DNA from: a virus
DNA length: 37,064 nt
IMG/VR virus record: IMGVR_UViG_3300030116_000146
Span: 1-37,064 of that record
Direction: 5' to 3' (one strand)
The notes beneath the pieces are model-generated. The model did not search any database and was not told the origin of the DNA. It was given only the letters and a program-made list of their open reading frames with translations. Below are positions 25,857 to 32,994 of the stretch, piece by piece. Position 1 is the stretch's first letter. Each line of letters opens with the position of its first letter. The position numbers were made by a program, and so were the translations under genes.

Positions 25857-27114
25857 TACCTTTGAATTTGGTGTATTTAACTTAACTGTACCTAACACTA
25901 TAAGAGAGCCGAAAAATTTAGATACGGTAAACACAAAATGGATACCGTTTGGTGAGGACAATTTATTTCCTCAGTATTTAGCAGAGCTAAAAAGAAAATC
26001 ATCAACACACAGAAGCGTACTAGCACAAAAAACTGTATTTACAAGTGGTGCTAAGTTTGTTTGTAGTGAAGAGAACGTAAGAGAATACATAGAAGATGTA
26101 AACGCAGATGGCGAGTCTTTAAGAGATGTATTTAAAAAATTAGCAGATGATTACTACACTTTTGGAAATGCATTTTTAGAATGTGTTATTTATGATGGTG
26201 GTGTAAACATGTATCATCTAGACGCTACAACAGTAAGAGTAGCAAAAAACAAGAAAGAAGTTTATGTAAATCCTAACTGGAGAAAGTATTTTGATGACGA
26301 ATCAAAGATGCATAAACTACCAATACACCCTAACATCAGAGGCAATAAGTTTGTAATACATTACAAAGATTACGAACCTACATTTAATTTTTATGGATTA
26401 CCTGATTATGTTGCAGCACTAGAACATATAGCTGTAGATTTTGAGATAGGTAAATGGAATCACACAAAGTTTTTAAATGGTTTCCAACCATCAGCTATTG
26501 TAGAGATTAGTGGTGATATGGGTGAGGAAGAAGCACAAAAAATGGTTACTGAGGCGCAAAAGAAATTTGTAGGTGAAGGTAATAATGGTAAGATATTATT
26601 TATTGTAAAAAATGGTGACACATCACCTGCAAACGTACAGATAATAAAAGATGACCAAGAAGGTAGCTGGATAGACTTACAAAAGATAACTGACCAAAAC
26701 ATAATAACTGCTCATAGATGGCAACCGTCTTTATCAGGTATAGTAAGTTCAGGTAAGATGAATAACACTGGTAGTGAGATTAGAATAGCTTATGACTTAG
26801 CTATGACTACAGTAATAAAAGATACGTCAGAAATGTTACTAAATGGCATAAGAACAGTTATGTTAAAGTATTTAAGTTTTGACCCTAAGAGTATTCTTAT
26901 ACATTACGAGCCACCAGTATCTTTTGTAAATGACATTGACATAAAATTAGTTCTTACTATAAACGAGCAAAGAGCTATGTTAGATGAAGATTTACCTATG
27001 CTAGAAGATGGAGATATGTTTATAGCAGACAGGCAATACATTGTTACATCTACTGATATTAACAGTGATGGTGAAATGGAAGAAGAAGAAGAAATAACAG
27101 TAACACAGGAGTAA
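25801..27114 (+). CDS. Portal protein, 437 aa
   Basis: The portal is the dodecameric ring through which DNA enters and leaves. The sequence shows the typical Bacteroidota-phage portal pattern: WIPFGEDNLFPQYLAEL near residues 47-63, SSTHRSVLAQKTVFTSGAKF, the helical LRDVFKKLADDYYTFGNAFLE near 107-127, NGFQPSAIVEIS, and QNIITAHRWQPSLSGI followed by GSEIRIAYDLAM. It begins with a basic GTG-initiated N-terminus (25801) inside the end of the previous gene and ends in a Glu-rich tail. The connector gene starts one base after its stop. Confidence 0.8.
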   Translation: MKKRAVKKASQIKKAVKNNTFEFGVFNLTVPNTIREPKNLDTVNTKWIPFGEDNLFPQYLAELKRKSSTHRSVLAQKTVFTSGAKFVCSEENVREYIEDVNADGESLRDVFKKLADDYYTFGNAFLECVIYDGGVNMYHLDATTVRVAKNKKEVYVNPNWRKYFDDESKMHKLPIHPNIRGNKFVIHYKDYEPTFNFYGLPDYVAALEHIAVDFEIGKWNHTKFLNGFQPSAIVEISGDMGEEEAQKMVTEAQKKFVGEGNNGKILFIVKNGDTSPANVQIIKDDQEGSWIDLQKITDQNIITAHRWQPSLSGIVSSGKMNNTGSEIRIAYDLAMTTVIKDTSEMLLNGIRTVMLKYLSFDPKSILIHYEPPVSFVNDIDIKLVLTINEQRAMLDEDLPMLEDGDMFIADRQYIVTSTDINSDGEMEEEEEITVTQE

Positions 27115-27115
27115 G

Positions 27116-27721
27116 ATGGCAAACTACAGACAATATACAACTTTAGTATCAGCAGGAGAGGTAATAGAAAAAACATTTACAAATAAAAATACAGACCCAA
27201 CTTTAATATCAGAAAACACAATAGTACTTGCAGAACTTGCACATATAAGACCTTTGTTAGGAGATAAGTTTTATGGCGAGTTAAAGTTACAACATAATGG
27301 GGGTACTCTGTCTACAAACAATGCAACTTTAATGCAATATTTCTTAGAAGATACTTTGTGTTGGTATGTAAGATTTGAAGTGGCTAATGATATAATGAAC
27401 AACACTACATCAAGTGGTATTGTCAATAATATAGATGAGTTTTCTAGACTGATTACACCTAAAGACTTTAACACGTTCAAACAAGACACATACAGGAAGG
27501 CAGAGATTTTTGCAAAAGACATGATGGATTATATTGAAGATGAAGACCAAGATGGTTTCTTTCCTACTTACGAAAACAACAAACCAAAGAGCATGATAGA
27601 CACTTACAAAAATCATGGCATGATATTTTACGATAGTATATACACATACAGAAAACAAAGATGTGGTTATAATTGTACAAGCTATGATGAGGCTAATTGT
27701 TACTGCGTAAATAATTGTTAA
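27116..27721 (+). CDS. Probable head-tail connector, 201 aa
   Basis: The 201-residue protein is helical with LAELAHIRPLLGDKFYGELKLQ near residues 39-60, LEDTLCWYVRFEVANDIMNN, and a Cys-rich tail (CGYNC, CYCVNNC). The AHIRPLLGDKFY pattern occurs in uncharacterised connector-like proteins (DUF6712-type, from memory) encoded just after the portal in Bacteroidota phages. The Cys cluster at the C-terminus is unusual and may bind metal. It lies one base after the portal stop and two bases before the next gene. Confidence 0.65.
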   Translation: MANYRQYTTLVSAGEVIEKTFTNKNTDPTLISENTIVLAELAHIRPLLGDKFYGELKLQHNGGTLSTNNATLMQYFLEDTLCWYVRFEVANDIMNNTTSSGIVNNIDEFSRLITPKDFNTFKQDTYRKAEIFAKDMMDYIEDEDQDGFFPTYENNKPKSMIDTYKNHGMIFYDSIYTYRKQRCGYNCTSYDEANCYCVNNC

Positions 27722-27722
27722 T

Positions 27723-28361
27723 ATGGCAGCAAACGAACATAAAAATTTAACAGACGTAAACAGACACAACCCTAAAGGTTTTGAAAACGCACTAAACAGT
27801 ACGGTATTATGTAAGACTGCAGGTACAGGAGAGGCACAACAAGATGGCACGTTAAACTGGCAGTCTAAAAATTCTATGGGTACAACCATATATCGGTTTA
27901 ATTTATTTTCTAGTGGTAATGGTAATTATAAAAGGTGTCAACCAATGTCTGATGGTCAAGCGCCAAATGACTACAGTGCTGACACAGGTCAAACAGTAGC
28001 CACAAATATTTCATTAACACCCACTCAAGTAATTAAAACAAACGCAAATCAGTTAATGTCAGAGAATACTACAATATACAAAATTAAAGGTTGGTGTGCG
28101 ACTTCAGGTTCAGGAACTGTTACTTTTGCTTTGTGCAAGGTAACTCCTGTTGCTAACAATACTGGCAGTTATACCCCTGTAGTTTTAAAAGAATTTAGCA
28201 TAACTGGTTTAGGAAGTAATAATAGTCTTGTAGCTATAGAAGAAACCTCTATGACGGTTTCTACACTATCAGCTTCTGACTTTATGTGTTTATTTGTAAA
28301 AGACACAGGTGAATCTGTAAACATAAATGCACAAATAAATGTAAGTACAACAACATATTAA
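27723..28361 (+). CDS. Virion structural protein, 212 aa
   Basis: The N-terminus MAANEHKNLTDVNRHNPKGFENA followed by a CK...W segment is a pattern I recognise in fibre or appendage proteins of flavobacterial phages, where it probably anchors the protein to the particle. The rest is beta-rich and Ser/Thr/Asn-rich (TIYKIKGWCATSGSGTVTFA, LSASDFMCLFVKDTG), consistent with a beta-sandwich exposed on the particle. It follows the connector gene directly and precedes a small membrane protein gene. Head fibre or decoration is plausible. Confidence 0.65.
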   Translation: MAANEHKNLTDVNRHNPKGFENALNSTVLCKTAGTGEAQQDGTLNWQSKNSMGTTIYRFNLFSSGNGNYKRCQPMSDGQAPNDYSADTGQTVATNISLTPTQVIKTNANQLMSENTTIYKIKGWCATSGSGTVTFALCKVTPVANNTGSYTPVVLKEFSITGLGSNNSLVAIEETSMTVSTLSASDFMCLFVKDTGESVNINAQINVSTTTY

Positions 28362-28362
28362 A

Positions 28363-28518
28363 ATGACAAAAGAAATGAAAGATACAATGGAGATAGGGCT
28401 AATTAATGGGGGTGCGATAGGTATTTCATTAGGTCAAGTAAACGAAATTTTAACACTAATATCACTTTTAGTTGCTATTAGTTACACAATATATAAATTT
28501 ATAAAATTAAAAGGATAG
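28363..28518 (+). CDS. Small membrane protein, possible holin, 51 aa
   Basis: This ORF (ATG 28363, TAG 28516-28518) sits exactly between its neighbours. The 51 residues begin with a charged MTKEMKDTME, then a Gly-rich stretch GLINGGAIGIS, then one transmembrane helix at about 28-46 (EILTLISLLVAISYTIYKF) and a basic end KLKG. Size and layout fit small single-helix holins or spanin-like proteins, and a lysis-type gene is 0.6 kb downstream. It could equally be a small virion membrane-interacting protein. Confidence 0.55.
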   Translation: MTKEMKDTMEIGLINGGAIGISLGQVNEILTLISLLVAISYTIYKFIKLKG

Positions 28519-28521
28519 AAC

Positions 28522-28998
28522 ATGGCAACAACAGTTACAGCAGCAGATTTAAATATAACAATAACAGAAAGTATAAACCTAAATGGCGTTACATATGGTA
28601 ACAATAAAACAACTGTAGTTTCTACTAACACAAAAGCAGAGCAAAGAATCATGTCTATTGCTGCAAAAGGTGAGGCTGGTACTACTTATACTACTATTAT
28701 AGGTTTAGGTAGTGTTGATAGTGCTAGTGATGTAAGAAGTGCAGACTTTAAATACTTTAGAATATCTAATTTAGATAATGCAAATAATCTAAACTTAAGA
28801 TTAAGTAATGGTACGGATTATGTCTACATGAAAGTAGAGGCTAATGACTCTATGGTTTTAATGGCTAGTGGTATAGACCACACTGCTGTATCAGGTGGTA
28901 ACGTAGCTAATGAGATTGTAGCTTTTACAGAGATAGCAGCTCAAAGTGATAGTGCAGAATCATCTATTGATATAGAATTTTTAATAGTAACAGCATAG
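28522..28998 (+). CDS. Probable decoration / virion protein, 158 aa
   Basis: This 158-residue, Ala/Thr/Ser-rich protein lacks Cys and has regular beta-strand patterns (LNITITESINLNGVTYG, FKYFRISNLDNANNLNLRL, YVYMKVEANDSMVLMAS). Soluble all-beta proteins of this size among late genes are usually capsid decoration or fibre-associated subunits; I have seen similar segments in marine phage structural proteins. Its stop codon TAG overlaps the GTG start of the next small gene. Confidence 0.65.
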   Translation: MATTVTAADLNITITESINLNGVTYGNNKTTVVSTNTKAEQRIMSIAAKGEAGTTYTTIIGLGSVDSASDVRSADFKYFRISNLDNANNLNLRLSNGTDYVYMKVEANDSMVLMASGIDHTAVSGGNVANEIVAFTEIAAQSDSAESSIDIEFLIVTA

Positions 28999-29123
28999 TG
29001 CCTAGAAAAGTAGCATTTAGTTATAGAGAAACAAAAGTCAAGAAGCGTAGGGGAGTGCATAGTAAAAATGCTTCAAAAGGTCAAAATGGCTATAAGAAAA
29101 AATATAGAGGTCAGGGAAGATAA
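28998..29123 (+). CDS. Very small basic protein ending GQGR, 41 aa
   Basis: GTG at 28998 overlaps the previous stop (TAGTG), and the frame ends at TAA 29121-29123. The 41-residue product is very basic (VPRKVAFSYRETKVKKRRG, then HSKNASKGQNGYKK and YRGQGR). Short proteins with KRRGVHSK and a YxGQGR end recur in marine Bacteroidota phages near late genes, which argues that this one is real in spite of its size and non-ATG start. It may bind nucleic acid or be a small particle component. It overlaps the following gene by dozens of bases. Confidence 0.6.
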   Translation: MPRKVAFSYRETKVKKRRGVHSKNASKGQNGYKKKYRGQGR

Positions 29124-29520
29124 AGCCAACCTGTTAATTATAAGAGACCAGTTTACTGACAAAAGCACACTAGGTAAGCTGTATTTAAACGGTGAATTTT
29201 ATGGACACACACTAGAACTAGCGTGGCAGGATAATAAAAAAAATGTATCTTGCATACCCAAAGGTGTTTATGACGTAAGTAAAAGACACCCTGAAGAAAG
29301 TGCATCTTATAAATATCAACATTTGTTAGTAGAGAATGTACCTAATAGAAATTATATATTGTTTCATATAGGTAACTACCCTAAAGATACAAACGGTTGC
29401 ATATTGTTAGGAAACACAAGAGCTTTAAATTTTGTAGGTGATAGTAGAAATGCTTTCTATAATCTCATGTATGATTTACAGCCATATAATAAACTAGAAT
29501 TAATAATAAAAAATAGATAA
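29086..29520 (+). CDS. DUF5675-type lysis-associated protein, 144 aa
   Basis: The core LLIIRDQFTDKSTLGKLYLNG, TLELAWQDN, SCIPKGVYDVSKR and FHIGNYPKDTNGCILLG matches the DUF5675 family. In Bacteroidota phages this gene usually neighbours a holin and is thought to act on the cell wall; the catalytic role is not settled. The conserved Cys in SCIP and NGCILLG and the His in FHIG are visible. Start is uncertain: ATG 29086 (MAIRKN) or ATG 29068, both inside the preceding small gene. No other lysozyme-, amidase- or peptidase-like endolysin was found, so this is the best lysin candidate. Confidence 0.7.
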   Translation: MAIRKNIEVREDKANLLIIRDQFTDKSTLGKLYLNGEFYGHTLELAWQDNKKNVSCIPKGVYDVSKRHPEESASYKYQHLLVENVPNRNYILFHIGNYPKDTNGCILLGNTRALNFVGDSRNAFYNLMYDLQPYNKLELIIKNR

Positions 29521-29521
29521 A

Positions 29522-29719
29522 ATGAAAAACTTATTAGAAAAATATCTACTTGGTCAAATGTTAAAATCAAAAAAGTTTTGGTATGCTATTGTTGCTGTAC
29601 TTGTACAACTACTTAGTGAGAACTTTGGATTAGACCCAGTACAAACAGAATCAATACTATACTCAATTATTGCTTTAATACTTGGTCAAGGTATTGCAGA
29701 TGTCGCAAAAAAACAATAA
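29522..29719 (+). CDS. Probable holin, 65 aa
   Basis: The 65-residue protein has a basic N-terminus ending KSKKFWYA, a first hydrophobic segment at about 20-33 (WYAIVAVLVQLLSE), a short polar turn with FGLDPVQTES, and a second hydrophobic segment at about 45-58 (ILYSIIALILGQGI) before a Lys-rich end. KSKKFWYAxxAVxxQ and IALxLGQGIADV are patterns I know from flavobacterial phage holins. It starts one base after the DUF5675 gene and is the last gene of late block C. It would release the lytic protein by opening the inner membrane. Confidence 0.7.
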   Translation: MKNLLEKYLLGQMLKSKKFWYAIVAVLVQLLSENFGLDPVQTESILYSIIALILGQGIADVAKKQ

Positions 29720-29747
29720 ATTTATCGCGTTTTCATAATAATATGTA

Positions 29748-29755
29748 TATCTTTG
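29748..29755 (+). promoter_or_regulatory. Possible promoter -7 box
   Basis: TATCTTTG is a perfect TAnnTTTG match, but no good TTTG stands 18-21 bases upstream. Transcription would start near 29760 and meet the terminator at 29797-29833, or read through into the metallophosphoesterase gene. Confidence 0.35.
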
Positions 29756-29759
29756 TATA

Positions 29760-29833
29760 ACTAGGCATTTAAAATGTTAGTTTTAGTTAGGTATTAAGAG
29801 TGGGTAGTTAATAACTTCTCACTCTTTTTTTTT
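29760..29833 (+). ncRNA. Candidate small terminated RNA complementary to early leaders
   Basis: A transcript from the -7 box at 29748 to the terminator would be about 74 nt. Positions 29767-29781 are the exact reverse complement of the leader of the 377-aa gene (690-704, 15 nt). Positions 29778-29790 are the exact reverse complement of the M20 peptidase leader (33405-33417, 13 nt). The reverse strand alternatively reads as a leader plus ATG (29768-29766) with only 11 codons, so this could be a relic leader in inverted orientation instead of an RNA gene. Confidence 0.35.
29797..29833 (+). terminator. Strong intrinsic terminator of the late region
   Basis: AGAGTGGG (29797-29804) pairs with CTCACTCT (29818-29825) with one G-U pair, and the inner AGTTA/TAACT extends the stem. 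A run of nine T residues (29825-29833) follows. It separates the lysis genes from the early block. Confidence 0.85.
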
Positions 29834-29863
29834 ATAGCTTCTTTTTTTACTTAAATTTAGCAT

Positions 29864-30952
29864 ATGAAAATTTACGGTAAAAGACTAAGGCTTACCCCTC
29901 AAGAAGAGGACATGGTAAGGCAGTTTCGTGCAAAGACCTTAGATAATATAAACGATAACACAGCATTAGATTTACATTTACAAGAAAGAGGCATTGACAA
30001 AAAAGATGTAGTTTCTGTAAAACACTGGCAATCAGCAAAAGGCGATTACAGATTTAGTGTTGTTACTAAAGAAAACTTAGGCGTTAATGAGTCTACACTT
30101 ATTAAAAATGTATCTAAATTTATAGAACAATATTCTCCTGACTATCCTAAAATAAAAAGAAAAAAAACAGGTAGTCATTTGCTTGTTGTTAATCCTGCAG
30201 ACATACACATTGGTAAGTATGCAAACTCAGATGAGACAGGTGAAGAGTATAATGTAAACATAGCTTTTGTAAGAGTCATTGAAGGTATAGAAGGCCTTAT
30301 AGAAAAATCAAAAGGTTTTGATATAGGTAAGGTTTTGTTCTGTATTGGTAATGATGTTTTACATATTGACAATGTATACAATACAACCACTAAAGGAACT
30401 AGACAAGATGTAGATGGCAAGTGGTGGGAGCATTTAGATATTGCTCTCAACTTATACGTTAGATGCATAGAAAGGTTACGAGAGATAGCACCTGTTGATG
30501 TAGTTCATTGTATGTCAAATCATGACTATCAAAGTGGCTATCATTTAGCAAAAAATTTAGAAAGCTGGTTTAGAAAAGCAGATGATGTATCTTTTGATGT
30601 TGGTGTTTCACACAGAAAATATTACAAGTATGGTAAGAGTCTAATAGGATTTGAGCATGGTGACGCAGCAAAAATGGATAAGTTGCCTTTGCTTATGGCT
30701 CAAGAAAAATCGCAAGACTGGGCTGATACAAAATTTAGGTATTGGTATTTACATCATTTACACCACAAAATAAAATACAAATGGCAAGATGCGAAAGATT
30801 ATATCGGTGTTACTGTTGAGTATCTGCGTAGCCCTAGTGGTTCTGATAGTTGGCATCACAGAAAAGGTTATTGTGGAGTGCATAAGGCTGTGGAAGGCTT
30901 TATCCACGAAAAAGAAAATGGACAGGTAGCAAGAATCACTCATTATTTTTAA
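29864..30952 (+). CDS. Metallophosphoesterase-like protein, 362 aa
   Basis: Residues about 105-362 show the calcineurin-like metallophosphoesterase motifs in order: DIHIGK (D113, H115), GNDVLHID (162-169), SNHD (218-221) and later GFEHGD and HHLHHK. These bind two metal ions and cleave phosphoesters; in phages such proteins often act as nucleases or DNA-repair phosphatases of the SbcD type. The N-terminal 95 residues (LRLTPQEEDMVRQFRAKT and following) look like a separate, possibly DNA-binding helical domain. It is the first gene after the late terminator, with an ATG at 29864 and an AT-rich leader. The substrate cannot be read from the sequence. Confidence 0.75.
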   Translation: MKIYGKRLRLTPQEEDMVRQFRAKTLDNINDNTALDLHLQERGIDKKDVVSVKHWQSAKGDYRFSVVTKENLGVNESTLIKNVSKFIEQYSPDYPKIKRKKTGSHLLVVNPADIHIGKYANSDETGEEYNVNIAFVRVIEGIEGLIEKSKGFDIGKVLFCIGNDVLHIDNVYNTTTKGTRQDVDGKWWEHLDIALNLYVRCIERLREIAPVDVVHCMSNHDYQSGYHLAKNLESWFRKADDVSFDVGVSHRKYYKYGKSLIGFEHGDAAKMDKLPLLMAQEKSQDWADTKFRYWYLHHLHHKIKYKWQDAKDYIGVTVEYLRSPSGSDSWHHRKGYCGVHKAVEGFIHEKENGQVARITHYF

Positions 30953-30992
30953 CCCTTAAGTAACCTTTAGGTAAGGGTAATAAGTACCCTTA
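30952..30992. promoter_or_regulatory. Alternating ACCCTTA / TAAGGGT elements
   Basis: ACCCTTA (30952-30958), TAAGGGT (30972-30978) and ACCCTTA (30986-30992) can form either of two exclusive hairpins, or serve as three half-sites for a dimeric regulator. There is no T run, so an operator is more likely than a terminator. It lies 46 bases upstream of the promoter at 31038-31067. Confidence 0.5.
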
Positions 30993-31037
30993 AATATAAA
31001 GATAAAGAAAAAGATAAAGAAAAAGTATATAAATAAT

Positions 31038-31067
31038 TTTGTAGTTAAAAAAATATTTGTATATTTG
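31038..31067 (+). promoter_or_regulatory. Strong Bacteroidota-type early promoter
   Basis: TTTG (31038-31041), an 18-bp spacer and a perfect -7 box TATATTTG (31060-31067). The gene at 31109 starts 41 bases downstream. Two exact copies of a 12-base unit (GATAAAGAAAAA, 31001-31024) lie just upstream and could act as an AT-rich UP-like element. Confidence 0.75.
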
Positions 31068-31108
31068 CATAAAATTATTTTACTAACTTAAAACTAATTA
31101 CGTCTATT

Positions 31109-31321
31109 ATGGATATAGCAGGATACGATAACTGGAAACTAGCAACACCTGACGATTATTACGAGATGGTCAGCAACTGTTGTGGTGCAAACCTTGACGA
31201 GTCAGAAGAAAGATGTCTGTCTTGTGGAGAAGGCTGTGTACCTATAGAAGATTACGAATACAACGAATTAAAGAAAGAAGAGTGGGCAGAGTTTCTGTCT
31301 GACGAAAGCAGAGGAAGATAA
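31109..31321 (+). CDS. Small zinc-ribbon early protein, 70 aa
   Basis: An acidic 70-residue protein with a probable zinc site formed by NCCGANLD (Cys24, Cys25) and CLSCGEGC (Cys36, Cys39, Cys43). Small phage proteins with CCGA...CxxC are common in early regions and lack an assigned role. It is the first gene after a strong early promoter, with the leader ACTAACTTAAAACTAA about 13-28 bases upstream. An early regulatory role is plausible. Confidence 0.65.
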   Translation: MDIAGYDNWKLATPDDYYEMVSNCCGANLDESEERCLSCGEGCVPIEDYEYNELKKEEWAEFLSDESRGR

Positions 31322-31348
31322 CAATAATAACTAACTAAATTTTTTAAT

Positions 31349-31519
31349 ATGGCAAATAAAAAAGAATTACAAACTAAACTAAAAGAATTAGAAATTAAAT
31401 TATCAAATTATAAAGAAGCGTTATCTCATGTCAAAGTGCTAATGCCTGAAACATATAACGATTTAAAGAATAGTTCTTTTTTTTTAATAGTAAACAATTT
31501 TGGCAGACCATTAACCTAA
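31349..31519 (+). CDS. Small coiled-coil early protein, 56 aa
   Basis: This ORF (ATG 31349, TAA 31517-31519) is preceded by the early leader motif AACTAACTAAATT. The 56 residues start MANKKELQTKLKELEIKLSN, a clear short coiled coil, followed by a less ordered SSFFLIVNNFGRPLT tail. No family is recognised. The leader and the protein-like composition support a real gene. Confidence 0.55.
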   Translation: MANKKELQTKLKELEIKLSNYKEALSHVKVLMPETYNDLKNSSFFLIVNNFGRPLT

Positions 31520-31540
31520 AAATTAACTAAACAAAAACAA

Positions 31541-31966
31541 ATGAAAATAAATAATAACCAAGAACAACCAAAAGAAACTCGTAAAGATGTTTTGCGTAGG
31601 TTGTTTTCAGAGAACAACCTAGTAGAAGAAGATGTGTACAAAGACAAGAGAGGATTTGTAATCATCACAAGAACTGGTATTGACAAGATAGTATCTAAGA
31701 ACAATATCACAGTTGCTTATGAACCAGTAGTTATGCAAAAGGACTGGGTAGTTATGAGAGCAACAGCTAGTATGACTACAGGTAACAAAGGCAAAACTGT
31801 TAGGAATATGCAAAGTTTTGGAGAAGCTAGTGACGACAACCTTATGGGTGGTGGTAAAAAGTTTCCTGTAGCTATGGCAGAAAAGAGAGCAATGTCTAGA
31901 GTTGTTTTAAAAGTTGCTGGTTTTTACGAGCAAGGTGTATTTGGTCAAGACGAGATAGTTGATTAA
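31541..31966 (+). CDS. Possible single-strand annealing / recombination protein, 141 aa
   Basis: The central region RGFVIITRTGIDKIVSKNNITVAYE, a strand WVVMRATASM and the segment KKFPVAMAEKRAMSRVVLKVAGFYE are visible. An AMAEKRAxxRVVLKL pattern after a beta region occurs in phage ssDNA-annealing proteins and in uncharacterised phage proteins of the same genomic setting. The neighbouring mini-SSB fits a replication/recombination role. At 141 residues it is shorter than classical RecT, Erf or Rad52-like proteins, so the assignment is tentative. It has an A-rich leader with TTAACTAAAC and overlaps the next gene by eight bases. Confidence 0.55.
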   Translation: MKINNNQEQPKETRKDVLRRLFSENNLVEEDVYKDKRGFVIITRTGIDKIVSKNNITVAYEPVVMQKDWVVMRATASMTTGNKGKTVRNMQSFGEASDDNLMGGGKKFPVAMAEKRAMSRVVLKVAGFYEQGVFGQDEIVD

Positions 31967-32216
31967 CGAGTCTTGGTTTGATGAGGTTGTCAATGGTGAA
32001 CCTGCCAAAGCAGAGTTATGGCAAGTGTCATACATTGATAGCCTCTTACCATACACATCAATTAGTATCTCAGAACAAACTCAAATACAAAAAAGTTTAC
32101 CTGAGATGACAGAGATAGAAGCAGAGGAGATAATACAATTTATTAACGATAACAGAATATACGTAGACCCACAAGAGCAATACAAACAAATGCGAAAAGC
32201 AGGAGTCTTTAAATAA
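31959..32216 (+). CDS. Hypothetical early protein, 85 aa
   Basis: This acidic, helical 85-residue protein probably starts at TTG 31959, inside the end of the previous gene, since no suitable ATG follows. It has the segment AELWQVSYIDSLLPYTSIS and an EMTEIEAEEIIQFINDN helix, then a basic KQMRKAGVFK end. I recognise no family, but translational coupling suggests that it works with the upstream annealing-like protein. Confidence 0.55.
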   Translation: MINESWFDEVVNGEPAKAELWQVSYIDSLLPYTSISISEQTQIQKSLPEMTEIEAEEIIQFINDNRIYVDPQEQYKQMRKAGVFK

Positions 32217-32237
32217 AGTTATCTAAAGATTATTACA

Positions 32238-32525
32238 ATGAGAAATGATTATGAAAAAGTAAGAAGCTCTAGGAACGAACTAGAAGCTATACTAAGAATT
32301 AGAGGAGTATCTAAACAAAAGTTTGGTAGAATTATAAATGTAAAGGGCAGTACAATAGAAAAATATTTAGACCACCCTTACTACTTAAGATACTATCAGA
32401 TGGAAAGACTAGCAAGGTTTTTTAACATTACCGTTAAAGACATTGTAGATATTATTGAGGTAGACATTGAAGCAGATATAGTAGTTGAGGGAGAAGAAAA
32501 TTATGTCAGTATACCAAAAATTTAA
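32238..32525 (+). CDS. Xre/Cro-like HTH regulator, 95 aa
   Basis: Residues about 12-65 have the five-helix layout of a Cro/C1-type HTH: RNELEAILRIRGVSKQKFGRI (helices 1-2), NVKGSTIEKYL (recognition helix), and QMERLARFFNITVKDIVD (helices 4-5). The acidic C-terminal 30 residues could mediate dimerisation. A repressor or early-late switch factor is likely, but no integrase is present, so it need not be a lysogeny repressor. Candidate targets are the ACCCTTA elements at 30952-30992 or the late promoter motif; this link is inference. Confidence 0.65.
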   Translation: MRNDYEKVRSSRNELEAILRIRGVSKQKFGRIINVKGSTIEKYLDHPYYLRYYQMERLARFFNITVKDIVDIIEVDIEADIVVEGEENYVSIPKI

Positions 32526-32733
32526 AGCATATATGTTCATTCAAGACTATAAGCAAAGAAAACATTTAGAAGAGTTACATAAGAGTAGCTTAATAGAAAT
32601 GAATGATTACTTTAAATATAGTGGTAAGACAGAAAAAACAAGTAAGATTGTAAGTGACTTTGTATATTTTCATAACAATCTTGCAGACAAATTAGCAGAA
32701 GTTAAATTAAAAAATAAAAAAAATGGCAGATAA
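32503..32733 (+). CDS. Hypothetical basic early protein, 76 aa
   Basis: The start is taken at ATG 32503 (MSVYQKFKAYMF); a TTG at 32485 would add six residues. The product is a basic, helical 76-residue protein with a Lys-rich end. It overlaps the HTH gene by 23 bases and the next gene by 11, so the three are coupled. No family is recognised. Confidence 0.55.
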   Translation: MSVYQKFKAYMFIQDYKQRKHLEELHKSSLIEMNDYFKYSGKTEKTSKIVSDFVYFHNNLADKLAEVKLKNKKNGR

Positions 32734-32977
32734 AAATTACATAGCAAGTAGTATTAAAAGAGTTACTACACAATATGGTGAACTTTTTAATGTGAATATA
32801 AAACTAGACGACCTTAAAAAAATAGAGAAGAGAGGTTGGGTAAACATAGTCATTGCAGAAAGAAGAGAGCCATCTGAAAAAGGTGCTACTCATTATGCAT
32901 ATGAGAATACATATGAGCCACCAGCAGAACCAAATGTAGAAAGCTTATTAGAAAAAAAAGATGACGTACCGTTTTAA
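32723..32977 (+). CDS. Mini single-stranded DNA-binding protein candidate, 84 aa
   Basis: This 84-residue protein has a small beta-barrel pattern (SIKRVTTQYGELFNVNIKLDDL, then KRGWVNIVIAERREPSEKG and ATHYAYENTYEPP) like the very small SSB-like proteins seen in marine phages. It ends in KDDVPF, a match to the acidic tip (DDxPF) by which bacterial SSB recruits replication and repair enzymes. The 84-aa length is about half that of a normal SSB, but the tip argues for ssDNA binding. It belongs to the early block. Confidence 0.6.
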   Translation: MADKNYIASSIKRVTTQYGELFNVNIKLDDLKKIEKRGWVNIVIAERREPSEKGATHYAYENTYEPPAEPNVESLLEKKDDVPF

Positions 32978-32994
32978 ATAGTATAGGTTGGGGG

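Noticed and set aside
27410-27889. Long reverse-strand ORF of 159 codons
   Set aside because: It lies opposite the connector and next structural gene, its product is Cys/Val/Phe-rich and not protein-like, and no - strand promoter or leader is present.
29733-29768. Reverse-strand mini-ORF with an early-like leader
   Set aside because: The leader resemblance is good, but the frame has only 11 codons and no upstream -7 box; kept only as the rival explanation for the small RNA candidate.
31001-31024. Tandem 12-base repeat as a CRISPR or satellite
   Set aside because: Only two units and low-complexity A-rich sequence; at most an upstream promoter element.
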